A stretch of DNA of 11,340 bases from Bacteroidales bacterium (GCA_015486475.1 WFRO01000435.1:1-11340); one strand, 5' to 3'; shown: positions 1 to 7,216, counted from the first letter of the stretch. The notes: generated by a model not told the origin, from the sequence alone. Numbers and translations: made by a program.

Positions 1-1554
1 GATGTAGGGTACGGGAGCGTTGCCTGGGGTGATGTGGATGCCGACGGCCGGGCGGATATCTTCCTGACAGGAGATTCGCTCACCTGTATATACCTGAACA
101 CGCCTTCCGGTTTTCATAAGAAAAGCGTACTCCCCGGCCTGGATCACGGGGCCCTGGCCGTAGCTGATTACAATGGTGACGGCCGGCTGGACGTTATTCT
201 CTCGGGAGAATATGCCGGCGGAGAGCAGGTGTGCCGGATATATTACAACATCTATGAGATGCATAATCACGCCCCCGGGATACCCACAGGGCTGGTGGCA
301 ACCATGGTGGATACCGTGTTGGTATTGCAATGGGATCCGGGACATGATCAGGAGACCCCTTCCGAAGGGTTGAGCTACAATGTGCGGGTCGGCACCACAC
401 CGGGCGGCTCGGAGTTCGTGCCTGCCATGGCCGATGCAGAGACCGGCTACCGGCGCATAGTGAAACGTGGCAACGCGGACCAGAACTTTTACATGAAACT
501 GCACGGCCTGTTACCGGGACAAACCTATTACTGGAGTGTACAGGCCATAGACCACAACTACACGGGCTCGCCGTTTGCAGAAGAGGAGTCTGTTACCTAC
601 CACAGATCCCACAGTCTGCAGGGTGACGTGTTCACCAATACCGGCTCGCAGATCAACAAAGCCACGGTTTATGCTTATTCCATAGATGAGTCCACGGGCA
701 TGGTCTATCATGTTGAGACAACAAGTTACAATGAAGGGTACAGCTACTTCTTTCCCTCTGTCCCGGAGGGTCTGACCACGATAAAAGTGGAGCCGGATAT
801 GGTGGATTATCCGGATTACCTGCCCACGTTCCTGGGGAATCAGCTACTGTTGACCGAAGCTACAAAGATCTTCCTGGATCAGGATACCACGGTCAATGTT
901 ATCCATGTGGTTCCGAAACCACAAACCAGTTCCGGTGTTCCTTATGGGTATATGAATGGAATAGTGGAGATTTTGACTTTATGTGGACCTTGTGGGAAGA
1001 GCTTTACCCTGGATGATGACAATGTATCGTTGGAGGGGATCTGGATCTATCTGCTGGATGAAAATGGTGATATAATGGCATATGCAGTCTCCGATACTTC
1101 GGGAGCCTTCCGTTTTGATTCACTTCCTTCCGGCGTGTATGACGTATATATCGATTATATGGGGATCCCCATGGATACGAACAATGTCTCTCTGACCATT
1201 GATGATACACATATAGGTTATGATCTTAAGGCTGTGGCAGATACCAGTGTGATCACAGTGACCGTTGAGAGTGTGACTTCCGTTGAGGAACAGTCTTCCT
1301 CTGCCGGGCTCCGGGTATATCCCAACCCCGTACGTGAAGATCTGTATCTGAGACTTGATCGTGCAACAGAGGGGATCCTGCAGATCCGCCTCGTCGGCAT
1401 GGACGGCGCGGTATACAAAACGATCCGGACAGAAAGACAACCTGCCGGCGCTCTGCTGAAGATCCCGGTGTCAGACCTCCCGCCCGGCCTGTACATCCTG
1501 TCGGTGGAAGGAAAACGGATGAACCACAAAAGCCGGATCATCATCATGCGATAA
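1..1554 (+). CDS. Secreted modular protein with FG-GAP/VCBS, FnIII and T9SS type A sorting domain (5'-truncated)
   Basis: The frame is open from base 1, so the true start lies outside the window; 517 codons are present. Codons 6-75 hold two FG-GAP/VCBS-type repeats with calcium-loop-like motifs (DVDADGRADIF, DYNGDGRLDVIL), usually part of an integrin-like beta-propeller. A fibronectin III-like domain follows at about 91-200 (APGIPTGL to the YYWSVQAID strand). Two carboxypeptidase-regulatory or SdrD-B-like sandwiches come next, at about 204-310 and 315-425; the second has the typical DTSGAFRFDSLPSGVYDVYI core. From about 433 to the end is a T9SS type A sorting domain: YPNPV, a GLYILSV strand, and a basic tail ending IIIMR. 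By family knowledge such proteins cross the outer membrane through the PorU/PorV system and are then anchored or released. No catalytic domain is visible, so adhesion or glycan binding is an inference; an enzyme domain could lie upstream. A strong terminator follows 46 bp after the stop. Confidence 0.88.
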   Translation, partial: DVGYGSVAWGDVDADGRADIFLTGDSLTCIYLNTPSGFHKKSVLPGLDHGALAVADYNGDGRLDVILSGEYAGGEQVCRIYYNIYEMHNHAPGIPTGLVATMVDTVLVLQWDPGHDQETPSEGLSYNVRVGTTPGGSEFVPAMADAETGYRRIVKRGNADQNFYMKLHGLLPGQTYYWSVQAIDHNYTGSPFAEEESVTYHRSHSLQGDVFTNTGSQINKATVYAYSIDESTGMVYHVETTSYNEGYSYFFPSVPEGLTTIKVEPDMVDYPDYLPTFLGNQLLLTEATKIFLDQDTTVNVIHVVPKPQTSSGVPYGYMNGIVEILTLCGPCGKSFTLDDDNVSLEGIWIYLLDENGDIMAYAVSDTSGAFRFDSLPSGVYDVYIDYMGIPMDTNNVSLTIDDTHIGYDLKAVADTSVITVTVESVTSVEEQSSSAGLRVYPNPVREDLYLRLDRATEGILQIRLVGMDGAVYKTIRTERQPAGALLKIPVSDLPPGLYILSVEGKRMNHKSRIIIMR

Positions 1555-1600
1555 CCCCAAAACAGCTATAGTTCCGGTCTGATGTTAGTTAGTTGGGAAG

Positions 1601-1636
1601 GATCCGTGACACGAGTGTGTTGCGGATCTTTCTTTT
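1601..1636 (+). terminator. Intrinsic terminator of the upstream T9SS protein gene
   Basis: The arms are GATCCGTGACAC (1601-1612) and GTGTTGCGGATC (1617-1628), forming a 12-bp stem that includes two G-T wobbles. The loop is GAGT, and TTTCTTTT follows at 1629-1636. It sits 46 bp after the stop codon at 1554 in the right orientation for that gene, which suggests that the next gene, more than 480 bp on, is transcribed separately. Confidence 0.8.
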
Positions 1637-1715
1637 GGAATGATGGAATGATGGAAAAATGGAAAGATGGAATAGTGGAATAGTGGAATGGTGGAATAGT
1701 GGAATGGTGGGGAAA
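1636..1715 (+). repeat. Octamer minisatellite, consensus TGGAATRR, about 10 units
   Basis: Nine successive 8-bp units run from 1636 to 1707: TGGAATGA twice, TGGAAAAA, TGGAAAGA, then mixtures of TGGAATAG and TGGAATGG. A degenerate tenth unit (TGGGGAAA) ends at 1715. The period of 8 rules out coding constraint, and no gene overlaps it. Related octamers occur at 7193-7216 and, on the other strand, at 8522-8545. Confidence 0.9.
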
Positions 1716-1731
1716 TATCTTATCTACTACC

Positions 1732-1858
1732 TAATTTCGCGAACGCAGTGAGCTAATTTCCACCTAATTTCAGCCACGAAGTGGCCTAATTTCACGAGCG
1801 CAGCGAGTAAATTTCGTTCGCGTAGCGAACTAATTTCAACTGCGCAGCAGCAAATTAA
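1732..1858 (+). repeat. Array of WAATTTC 7-mers at 11/22-bp spacing, with 15-nt hairpin units between them
   Basis: TAATTTC or AAATTTC occurs at 1732, 1754, 1765, 1787, 1809 and 1831, with a decayed copy (AAATTAA) at 1852. The start-to-start distances are 22, 11, 22, 22, 22 and 21 bp. The 22-bp intervals hold 15-nt units GCGAACGCAGTGAGC, AGCCACGAAGTGGCC, ACGAGCGCAGCGAGT and GTTCGCGTAGCGAAC. The last interval holds the 14-nt AACTGCGCAGCAGC, and the 11-bp interval holds CACC. Every long unit folds on itself around a C-GNA-G centre (loops GCA, GAA, GCA, GTA, GCA). The first 39 bp after T1732 recur almost unchanged at 8766-8804. There is no coding potential and the function is unknown. Confidence 0.9.
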
Positions 1859-1869
1859 CTTCCAACTCC

Positions 1870-1908
1870 AAGTACTCCACCCTCTAAGTACTCCACACTC
1901 CACACTCC
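1870..1908 (+). repeat. Short tandem repeats built on ACTCCAC
   Basis: AAGTACTCCAC occurs at 1870-1880 and 1886-1896, and the second copy runs into tandem ACTCCAC heptamers (1890-1896 and 1897-1903) followed by ACTCC. The same ACTCCACACTCC string appears in the gap before the GH20-like gene (7174-7185). It is simple-sequence DNA adjoining the hairpin array, with no gene seen in it. Confidence 0.75.
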
Positions 1909-1921
1909 CTCCCCCCAAATC

Positions 1922-1943
1922 TCCCATGAACATGGGATTTTTT
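1922..1943 (+). terminator. Possible small intrinsic terminator
   Basis: TCCCAT (1922-1927) pairs with ATGGGA (1932-1937) across a GAAC loop, and six T residues follow (1938-1943). The stem is only 6 bp, so this is modest. Lying after the repeats, it could stop leftover read-through into the next gene. Alternatively the T-tract belongs to a promoter region, because the same TTTTTTGTCATT string occurs upstream of the DUF4412-like gene. Confidence 0.4.
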
Positions 1944-1967
1944 GTCATTTTCATTTATCGTAGTTTG
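1938..1967 (+). promoter_or_regulatory. Candidate promoter region of the 1307-aa T9SS protein gene
   Basis: TTTTTTGTCATT (1938-1949) is followed 11 bp later by TAGTTTG (1961-1967). This loosely resembles the Bacteroidota primary promoter (TTTG near -33, TAnnTTTG near -7), but the spacing is short and the -7 box lacks one base. The same arrangement precedes the DUF4412-like gene (6090-6118). If real, the transcript would have a leader of about 140 nt. Confidence 0.25.
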
Positions 1968-2117
1968 TCATTGTGTGTTCCCGGGTGAGCAGGTGGTCCA
2001 TGCATCCCCTGCCGATGTCTGATCTTCCTTTTCTCTTTTCGCTAGGGAATGAACCCTACAACATGGAACTTTCACTGAATTCATTAAGATCCAATTAATA
2101 ACAATAACCGGTAAGTA
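1968..2117 (+). other. Leader region before the 1307-aa gene; no convincing gene
   Basis: This stretch contains a small hairpin (TAGGG 2043-2047 with CCCTA 2054-2058, loop AATGAA) and a 32-codon open frame at 2000-2098 with no recognisable features. No Shine-Dalgarno sequence precedes the ATG at 2118; the bases just before it are A-rich, as is common in Bacteroidota. Confidence 0.4.
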
Positions 2118-5100
2118 ATGAAAAAGATCAGCTTAATCATTTCCATTTTGATTTTTTACTTTTCCATCGTTTCAGCGCAGGTCTGGCAACGGGAAGCTCC
2201 GGATACTACGGGATCATATAACGGATATTATTGTTCCCTGGCTTTAGATAGTGAAGACAACCCGCATATAGCTTATTACAATGAGGATTTCCGGGACCTG
2301 TATTACGCAAGTTTCTCGGATGGCCGGTGGACAGTGGAAATAGTGGACAGCATTGGAGATGCAGGAATGGAATGCAGTCTCGTGCTGGATGCACAAAACC
2401 GTCCTCATATCAGTTACCGTCAGAATTACCTGGGTTTAAATTACTGGAAACTAAAATATGCAACCAAAACGGATGGCGTATGGACAAAAACTTATGTGGA
2501 TACACCCATTGATTCTGCTTATTTTGTTTCAGGTTCTGCCAGCAGTATTGCCATGGATGGGGATGGTTATCCGGTCATTTCCTTTGTAAGGGAATTTCCC
2601 ACCAGGATTATGCTGGCAAGAAAAGATGCCGAAGGCTGGCATGTGACGGGTGTTACCGATGTCTATTTGGCGGATTATACCCGGCTCGTCCTGGATGATG
2701 CAGGTAATCCCGTGATCGGTTATGCCTATCTTGATGATAAAGACACTGTTTTTCAGAATAAGTTTGGTATGGCACGTTATGATGCGGCAGAGGGAACCTG
2801 GTCGTTTGCTTATGTGCCGGAACCTGTGTTAGGCAATTATCGCCTGGTAGGCTTTGATCTTGATCAACAAAACAGAGCCTATTTTGCTTATTTGAAAAGG
2901 TATCCACAAAGTAGTGATACTTTACGGATCGCCAGTTATGATGGTAATACATGGGAAATAGAAACAGTGACCCCCGATGCCGGTCCCTATAGTTCTCCCG
3001 GAATAACCATGAGACTTGATCGTACGGGGCATCCGGTTATTGTTGATTTTTATTATAGTAATGAACTGCGTTTATACAGCAAAAAAGAGGACCAATGGAA
3101 TTATCAGGTAGTCAATAATTACAAAGTGCATACAGGTCTGATATGGCATAGTTCTCTTGCTTTTGACAGCCATAACTTCCCGCGTATAGCCATACATGGG
3201 AACCTGCCAGACAGGTCGGGCTTGTTTTACTACAGGTATTGGCCGGGAGATGCACAGATCAGCATCCCCATGAGCGCTCATAATTACGGAGCCGTCTGGA
3301 CCCAAAGTTATGCTGAATGGTACTGTGACTTTGAAAATACGGGAGATGCTCCGTTGATCATTGATGATCATGACTATTGGTCGGGATGGAACCAGCGTTA
3401 CTACTCGGTGGCCAAAAGTTCTTTCCCTTTTACCATTTTGCCCGGTGAGAAGGATTCCCTTGCGATCCGTTTTACCCCGGATGCAGAGGAGACATACCTG
3501 GATACACTGTTCCTGTATACCAATGATTCTTCCCAAACCAAAGTGAAAGTGGCTTTGTCAGGGGAAGGGACCAACAGCGGCACCTCGGGTGAGCTACAGG
3601 TGAAAGTGCAGGATATTTATATCAGCCATGCTTATATGATACTGAAACATGATCTTCCGCTGAAGGATGCCAGGGTGGAACTGTACCGGGACTCACACCT
3701 TGCCTATGGACCCGTAATAACGGATGCGGCAGGTATGGCTGTTTTTCAGGATGTGGATACAGGCAGGTATCAGTTAAAGCTTGTCAGTCCGGTGACCATC
3801 CCCGGAGATGAACCCGGCACCACGCTGACACACGATGCAGGATTCTCTGTAATGATAGAGGTCGGTCCGGGGATCAATACCCAAACCTATCTGTTCCCCG
3901 ATTCTCTGCTGACGGAAAAATACCGGGATATCTATGATCTTACCCATATCCGCAAAGGCAGTGGTGAGAGTGAACATACCTTCCACTATCCTGCCGAAAG
4001 TGATGTGCTCTCCCTGCTGGATACATGGCGGGGAGAGTTGCCTCCCGAAACCGACGAAGCCCTGAGCCGCCTGATACTCGCCGAGAAAATGGTGAATGAG
4101 ATGTTTGAGGGTGGGTATTCCATAGGGAATGAATTTTTCAATGATATCGGTGAACTGATAAATATCGTGTACTATTCCGATTCATGGGGAGTGGCTATGT
4201 GGAAATGGGCTTTTGATGCTATTGATGCTATTTTTACCCATGATGTTCAGCCCTTGATGAAGGATATGCTGATACAGGTGTTAAAAGAATTTCTTAAAAG
4301 CATGATCATGGATCTGGTGACGGATGGCATTCATCATATCACTGCAGAACTGGGTCAGCCCGGTGAGACGATCTTTAACTCGGCGTGGGAACTGGTGCGC
4401 AGCAATTATTCCTCCTGGTCGATCGGTGATTTTTCCAGTAACAACTGGGAGAAGACCATCCGGCTGGTATTTCGTGAATTGCAGGATCCGGTGATCCAGG
4501 GGATATATATTAATTTGCTAACGGACGGGGAAATAACAAAGGCCAGGGATGCCTCCCGTGATTTTCAGTATGACGGAACGTTCAGGGATGCTTATATGAA
4601 CAGCAATTCATTTATTGCAGGCAAACTCAACAGTATTGAAAATACTATGGATGCCTGTCAGGACCTTCGTTCCGTTGCCAACCTCTATTATGCTACGGAA
4701 AGCATTTTTGCCATACTGGGGGAATTTATTGATCTCATACCGGGATTTGAGTTTGTTTCGGCTATCCGGATGGCCATAAAGATCTCGGCATACAGCAGTG
4801 TGCTGACAGCAATGGGTATATCTGGTTACACTTTTATGACTTTGCCGGGAGATATAGACCGCACAATGGATGATATCTACCTGCAGGAGGGAAAGCATGC
4901 AGGAGCACCACAGGAGATCGTATATCCTTATGAAAGGGGAAAAGCTGTGCCGGAGGTCATGCTGGCACTGGCAGAAAATCTGCAGGAAAACACCGAACAT
5001 TATGATTCGGTGCTTTTTGAGATCAGCGACCAGATCGTGGCAGGAAATGAGATCACCGCCGTGGGTGAATTGAGGGATCTGATGCAGGCGGAAAGTGATC

Positions 5101-6041
5101 TCAGAAGTTCCTTTCTCATGGCTTCTGCTCCGTTCCAGTCAGTGGCCGCCCTGGCAAAGGATAGTAAAGGGGACTTTCAGCCGGCCTACGACTCCTTGAA
5201 AAATATTTATGCCAGGGCAGGACAAGAGCGTATGATGAACTATCTCTCTGTATTGTTCGCTCCTTTTGATACCAGCGGGGCTATGCGCGACTCGGTCGTG
5301 ACCGGTATCGAAAGAACATCTGCTATGAACCATGCCGTGAAAGATCAGATCCTCACCGTCCTGGACAAAGTGCTCGGGATGGAATTGCCCGCGGTGGTGG
5401 TGGCGGGAGTCGCCCGGCAGGATAAATTCGGGTTGAAGACAGGTGAGTCGGCTGTCTTGCAGTTGCAGATCAATAATGTGGGGGCACTTACAGCGGAAGA
5501 TGTTTATGTCATCCTGAAATGTAACCCCGCCTTGCAGGTGAATGGAGAGGACAGTGTTTATATCGGTACTCTGGCGCCCGGTGCCATGTCGGGGATGCTT
5601 ACTTTTACGGTGAGCCCGTGGATGTCATCTTATGCCACAGGCATCTGGGAGGCAGAGATCCATGCCTCCAATGCCAAAACCTATTCTGCAAACGGAACTT
5701 TTACAATGCATGATGCGGTTCTGGGAACAGAAAAGCCATTGAACAGCAAACAGATCAAAGCTTATGCCTACCCGAATCCGTTTGACCCTTCGGAAGGTCC
5801 GGTGACATTCCATTACCGGTTGAAAGTTCCTTCCGCTGTGACGATCAGCATCTATGATCTCAATGGCAGGAAAATACGTGTACTTTTAGAAAAGGACAAA
5901 ACGATAAACGGTATTGAATATACAGCACACTGGGATGGCCGTGACGAAGCCGGTAATATCGTACCGGACGGAATGTATCTGTATGTGATCGGGACAGGAG
6001 CAAGGGACCGTATGACAGGACGGATCATCATTATGAAATAA
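2118..6041 (+). CDS. Large T9SS cargo: seven propeller-like repeats, ASH domain, unknown helical region, CARDB-like domain
   Basis: The 1307-residue protein starts with a clear Sec signal (MKKISLIISILIFYFSIVSA, then Q), which fixes the start. Residues 25-375 hold seven repeats of about 50 residues with the pattern S-hhhD-x-x-x-x-P-hIhY, then a short strand and W (for example SLALDSEDNPHIAYY, SLVLDAQNRPHISYR, SSLAFDSHNFPRIAI); the count fits a seven-bladed beta-propeller. Residues 380-485 resemble an ASH/HYDIN or choice-of-anchor-D domain (FENTGDAPLII, LAIRFTPDAEETY, LSGEGT). Residues 490-575 are an Ig-like carboxypeptidase-regulatory sandwich. Residues 607-1085 are mostly helical by composition and I do not recognise them. 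Residues 1088-1195 look like a CARDB-type Ig fold (LQLQINNVGALTAEDVYV). The tail (1213-1307) is FlgD-like: AYPNPFDP, VTISIYDLNGRKI, HWDGRDEAGNIVPDGMYLYVI, ending IIIMK. This supports T9SS export to the surface. A binding or scaffold role is inference; no catalytic motif is seen. Base composition is less GC-rich than in the two glycosidase genes. Confidence 0.9.
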   Translation: MKKISLIISILIFYFSIVSAQVWQREAPDTTGSYNGYYCSLALDSEDNPHIAYYNEDFRDLYYASFSDGRWTVEIVDSIGDAGMECSLVLDAQNRPHISYRQNYLGLNYWKLKYATKTDGVWTKTYVDTPIDSAYFVSGSASSIAMDGDGYPVISFVREFPTRIMLARKDAEGWHVTGVTDVYLADYTRLVLDDAGNPVIGYAYLDDKDTVFQNKFGMARYDAAEGTWSFAYVPEPVLGNYRLVGFDLDQQNRAYFAYLKRYPQSSDTLRIASYDGNTWEIETVTPDAGPYSSPGITMRLDRTGHPVIVDFYYSNELRLYSKKEDQWNYQVVNNYKVHTGLIWHSSLAFDSHNFPRIAIHGNLPDRSGLFYYRYWPGDAQISIPMSAHNYGAVWTQSYAEWYCDFENTGDAPLIIDDHDYWSGWNQRYYSVAKSSFPFTILPGEKDSLAIRFTPDAEETYLDTLFLYTNDSSQTKVKVALSGEGTNSGTSGELQVKVQDIYISHAYMILKHDLPLKDARVELYRDSHLAYGPVITDAAGMAVFQDVDTGRYQLKLVSPVTIPGDEPGTTLTHDAGFSVMIEVGPGINTQTYLFPDSLLTEKYRDIYDLTHIRKGSGESEHTFHYPAESDVLSLLDTWRGELPPETDEALSRLILAEKMVNEMFEGGYSIGNEFFNDIGELINIVYYSDSWGVAMWKWAFDAIDAIFTHDVQPLMKDMLIQVLKEFLKSMIMDLVTDGIHHITAELGQPGETIFNSAWELVRSNYSSWSIGDFSSNNWEKTIRLVFRELQDPVIQGIYINLLTDGEITKARDASRDFQYDGTFRDAYMNSNSFIAGKLNSIENTMDACQDLRSVANLYYATESIFAILGEFIDLIPGFEFVSAIRMAIKISAYSSVLTAMGISGYTFMTLPGDIDRTMDDIYLQEGKHAGAPQEIVYPYERGKAVPEVMLALAENLQENTEHYDSVLFEISDQIVAGNEITAVGELRDLMQAESDLRSSFLMASAPFQSVAALAKDSKGDFQPAYDSLKNIYARAGQERMMNYLSVLFAPFDTSGAMRDSVVTGIERTSAMNHAVKDQILTVLDKVLGMELPAVVVAGVARQDKFGLKTGESAVLQLQINNVGALTAEDVYVILKCNPALQVNGEDSVYIGTLAPGAMSGMLTFTVSPWMSSYATGIWEAEIHASNAKTYSANGTFTMHDAVLGTEKPLNSKQIKAYAYPNPFDPSEGPVTFHYRLKVPSAVTISIYDLNGRKIRVLLEKDKTINGIEYTAHWDGRDEAGNIVPDGMYLYVIGTGARDRMTGRIIIMK

Positions 6042-6089
6042 CCTGCTTCAGAGACTTGAATATCCAATAAATATGGAATCTTATCATAA

Positions 6090-6118
6090 TTTTTTGTCAT
6101 TAATTTTATGTTAAGTTG
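6090..6118 (+). promoter_or_regulatory. Candidate promoter region of the DUF4412-like gene
   Basis: TTTTTTGTCATT (6090-6101) is followed 10 bp later by TAAGTTG (6112-6118), and the ATG lies 30 bp downstream. The 12-mer is identical to one at 1938-1949 upstream of the preceding gene and has a similar downstream box. The match to the Bacteroidota consensus is imperfect. The region is AT-rich, so a chance match is possible. Confidence 0.3.
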
Positions 6119-6148
6119 TTTATATCACATCACTTAAATCAAACTAAA

Positions 6149-7051
6149 ATGAAAAAAGCAATATTATTTTATTTGATCCTTTCCCTGAATTCTCAGGGGT
6201 TCTCTCAGTTTAAAGCAAGCATGGAAAATGTAATGAACGGGAATAAAGAGATCTATACCGTCTATTCCGACAAAACACAATACCGGTATGAATTTACACA
6301 GGATGGTCAAAAGATGATCATTATAGTTAAACCGGAAGATAACAAGACATTGATCCTGCTTCCGGCAAAGAAATTCTATATCCAACAAGCCTGTGACGGG
6401 ATGATGAGCCGTCAAAATGATCCGGTGCAGGCCTATGCCATGATGAAATCAACCTATACCGAAAAGGATGCCGGCAAAGAAAATGTGGAAGGGATTGAAT
6501 GTAACAAGGAAGAAATATATGCGGACAATGATAAGATCATAACCGCCTGGATTGCAGAGTCTCTGAATTTTCCGGTGAAGATGGTCAATCACCTGTATGA
6601 AAACACCTATATGAACCTGAAAGATATCCGGAAGTGGAAGCCCGATGCAGCATTTTTTGAAGTTCCTGCTGATTATACAGAGGTGGATGAGCGTATGAGG
6701 CCGGTGATCCCCGAGCCGCCGGCGCCGGAAAAATGGACCACAAAGAAAGTAACCCTGCCTTTTCAGGTAGAGGTAAGCCGGGGGACAGAGCTGGTCTTTT
6801 CAATAGATAAAGACAGTCACTATGATCTGACCGTAGAGAACAAGACGGACAAGCCGGCTAAGATCATCCGTTCCACCTGGCGCGACGGCAAGGAATTGCC
6901 ACTTAATAAACAGGGACCGGTGAAATTCCGTACCTACCGCCTCTATCCCGGCGAAAAGTCCCATCCTACCCTCATCTGGAAAGCCGGCGATGTGGTACGC
7001 ATCAAAGTGTATGAAGGAACCATGGCCCTGAGTGTGAAAGAGGAGGAATGA
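6149..7051 (+). CDS. Exported DUF4412-like protein of unknown function
   Basis: The 300-residue protein begins MKKAILFYLILSLNSQGFSQ, a Sec-type signal with a Bacteroidota-style SQ cleavage region. I chose the ATG at 6149 because a TTG 33 bp upstream would put a polar extension before the signal. Residues 21-185 (FKASMENVMNGNKEIYTVY, YEFTQDGQKMIIIV, TLILLPAKKFYI, GIECNKEEIYADNDKIITAW, LNFPVKMVNHLYENTYMNL, FFEVPADYTEVD) follow the usual order of DUF4412 proteins. These have a LolA/LolB-like half-barrel character, report on a sugar or lipid in no known case, and lack an assigned reaction. A proline-rich linker (VIPEPPAPEKW) leads to a C-terminal beta-rich domain (about 200-297) that I do not recognise. 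There is no lipobox cysteine, so it is probably periplasmic and soluble. It lies 107 bp after the preceding gene with its own possible promoter, so it is not clearly in the same operon. Confidence 0.8.
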   Translation: MKKAILFYLILSLNSQGFSQFKASMENVMNGNKEIYTVYSDKTQYRYEFTQDGQKMIIIVKPEDNKTLILLPAKKFYIQQACDGMMSRQNDPVQAYAMMKSTYTEKDAGKENVEGIECNKEEIYADNDKIITAWIAESLNFPVKMVNHLYENTYMNLKDIRKWKPDAAFFEVPADYTEVDERMRPVIPEPPAPEKWTTKKVTLPFQVEVSRGTELVFSIDKDSHYDLTVENKTDKPAKIIRSTWRDGKELPLNKQGPVKFRTYRLYPGEKSHPTLIWKAGDVVRIKVYEGTMALSVKEEE

Positions 7052-7088
7052 GGCATGGCAGCCGAGAGGAGGGAATAGTGGGAAGGAT

Positions 7089-7155
7089 GATGAAGCGATG
7101 AGCTCCGCCTTCGTCCCGATTTATCGGGACTACGGCGGACGAGGGATGAAGCGAT
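7089..7155. repeat. 45-bp palindromic element flanked by 11-bp direct repeats (REP/MITE-like)
   Basis: GATGAAGCGAT occurs at 7089-7099 and again at 7145-7155, on either side of a 45-bp segment (7100-7144). The segment folds into a long hairpin. The outer stem is TCCGCC (7104-7109) with GGCGGA (7134-7139), then a 3x3 internal loop (TTC/TAC). The inner stem is GTCCCGA (7113-7119) with TCGGGAC (7124-7130), with a TTTA loop. The direct repeats could be a target-site duplication or remnants of the surrounding tandem repeats. There is no T-tract, so it is not a classic terminator. It lies 37 bp after the DUF4412-like gene and could protect that transcript's 3' end. Confidence 0.75.
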
Positions 7156-7173
7156 AATGCGAATAACAACATC

Positions 7174-7216
7174 AACTCCACACTCCAAACTTAATGATTG
7201 AATGATTGAATGATTG
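7174..7216 (+). repeat. ACTCCAC repeat plus three exact AATGATTG octamers
   Basis: ACTCCACACTCC lies at 7174-7185, and three exact head-to-tail AATGATTG units follow at 7193-7200, 7201-7208 and 7209-7216. Read in the register TTGAATGA, the octamer differs by one base from the TGGAATGA units at 1636-1651. Two repeat families of the first gap are therefore both present here, in the reverse order. Confidence 0.8.

Noticed and set aside
1732..1858. CRISPR array
   Set aside because: The repeats are only 7 bp, the spacers are self-complementary and 4 or about 15 nt long, and no cas gene is present. The geometry is regular but not that of a CRISPR locus.
2000..2098. 32-codon open frame with ATG, upstream of the 1307-aa gene
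   Set aside because: It has no ribosome-binding evidence, no recognisable peptide features and a length expected by chance. A leader peptide cannot be excluded but is not supported.
1555..2117. Insertion sequence or transposase remnant in the first gap
   Set aside because: There is no transposase-like reading frame and there are no long terminal inverted repeats; the gap is explained by a terminator, tandem repeats and the hairpin array.
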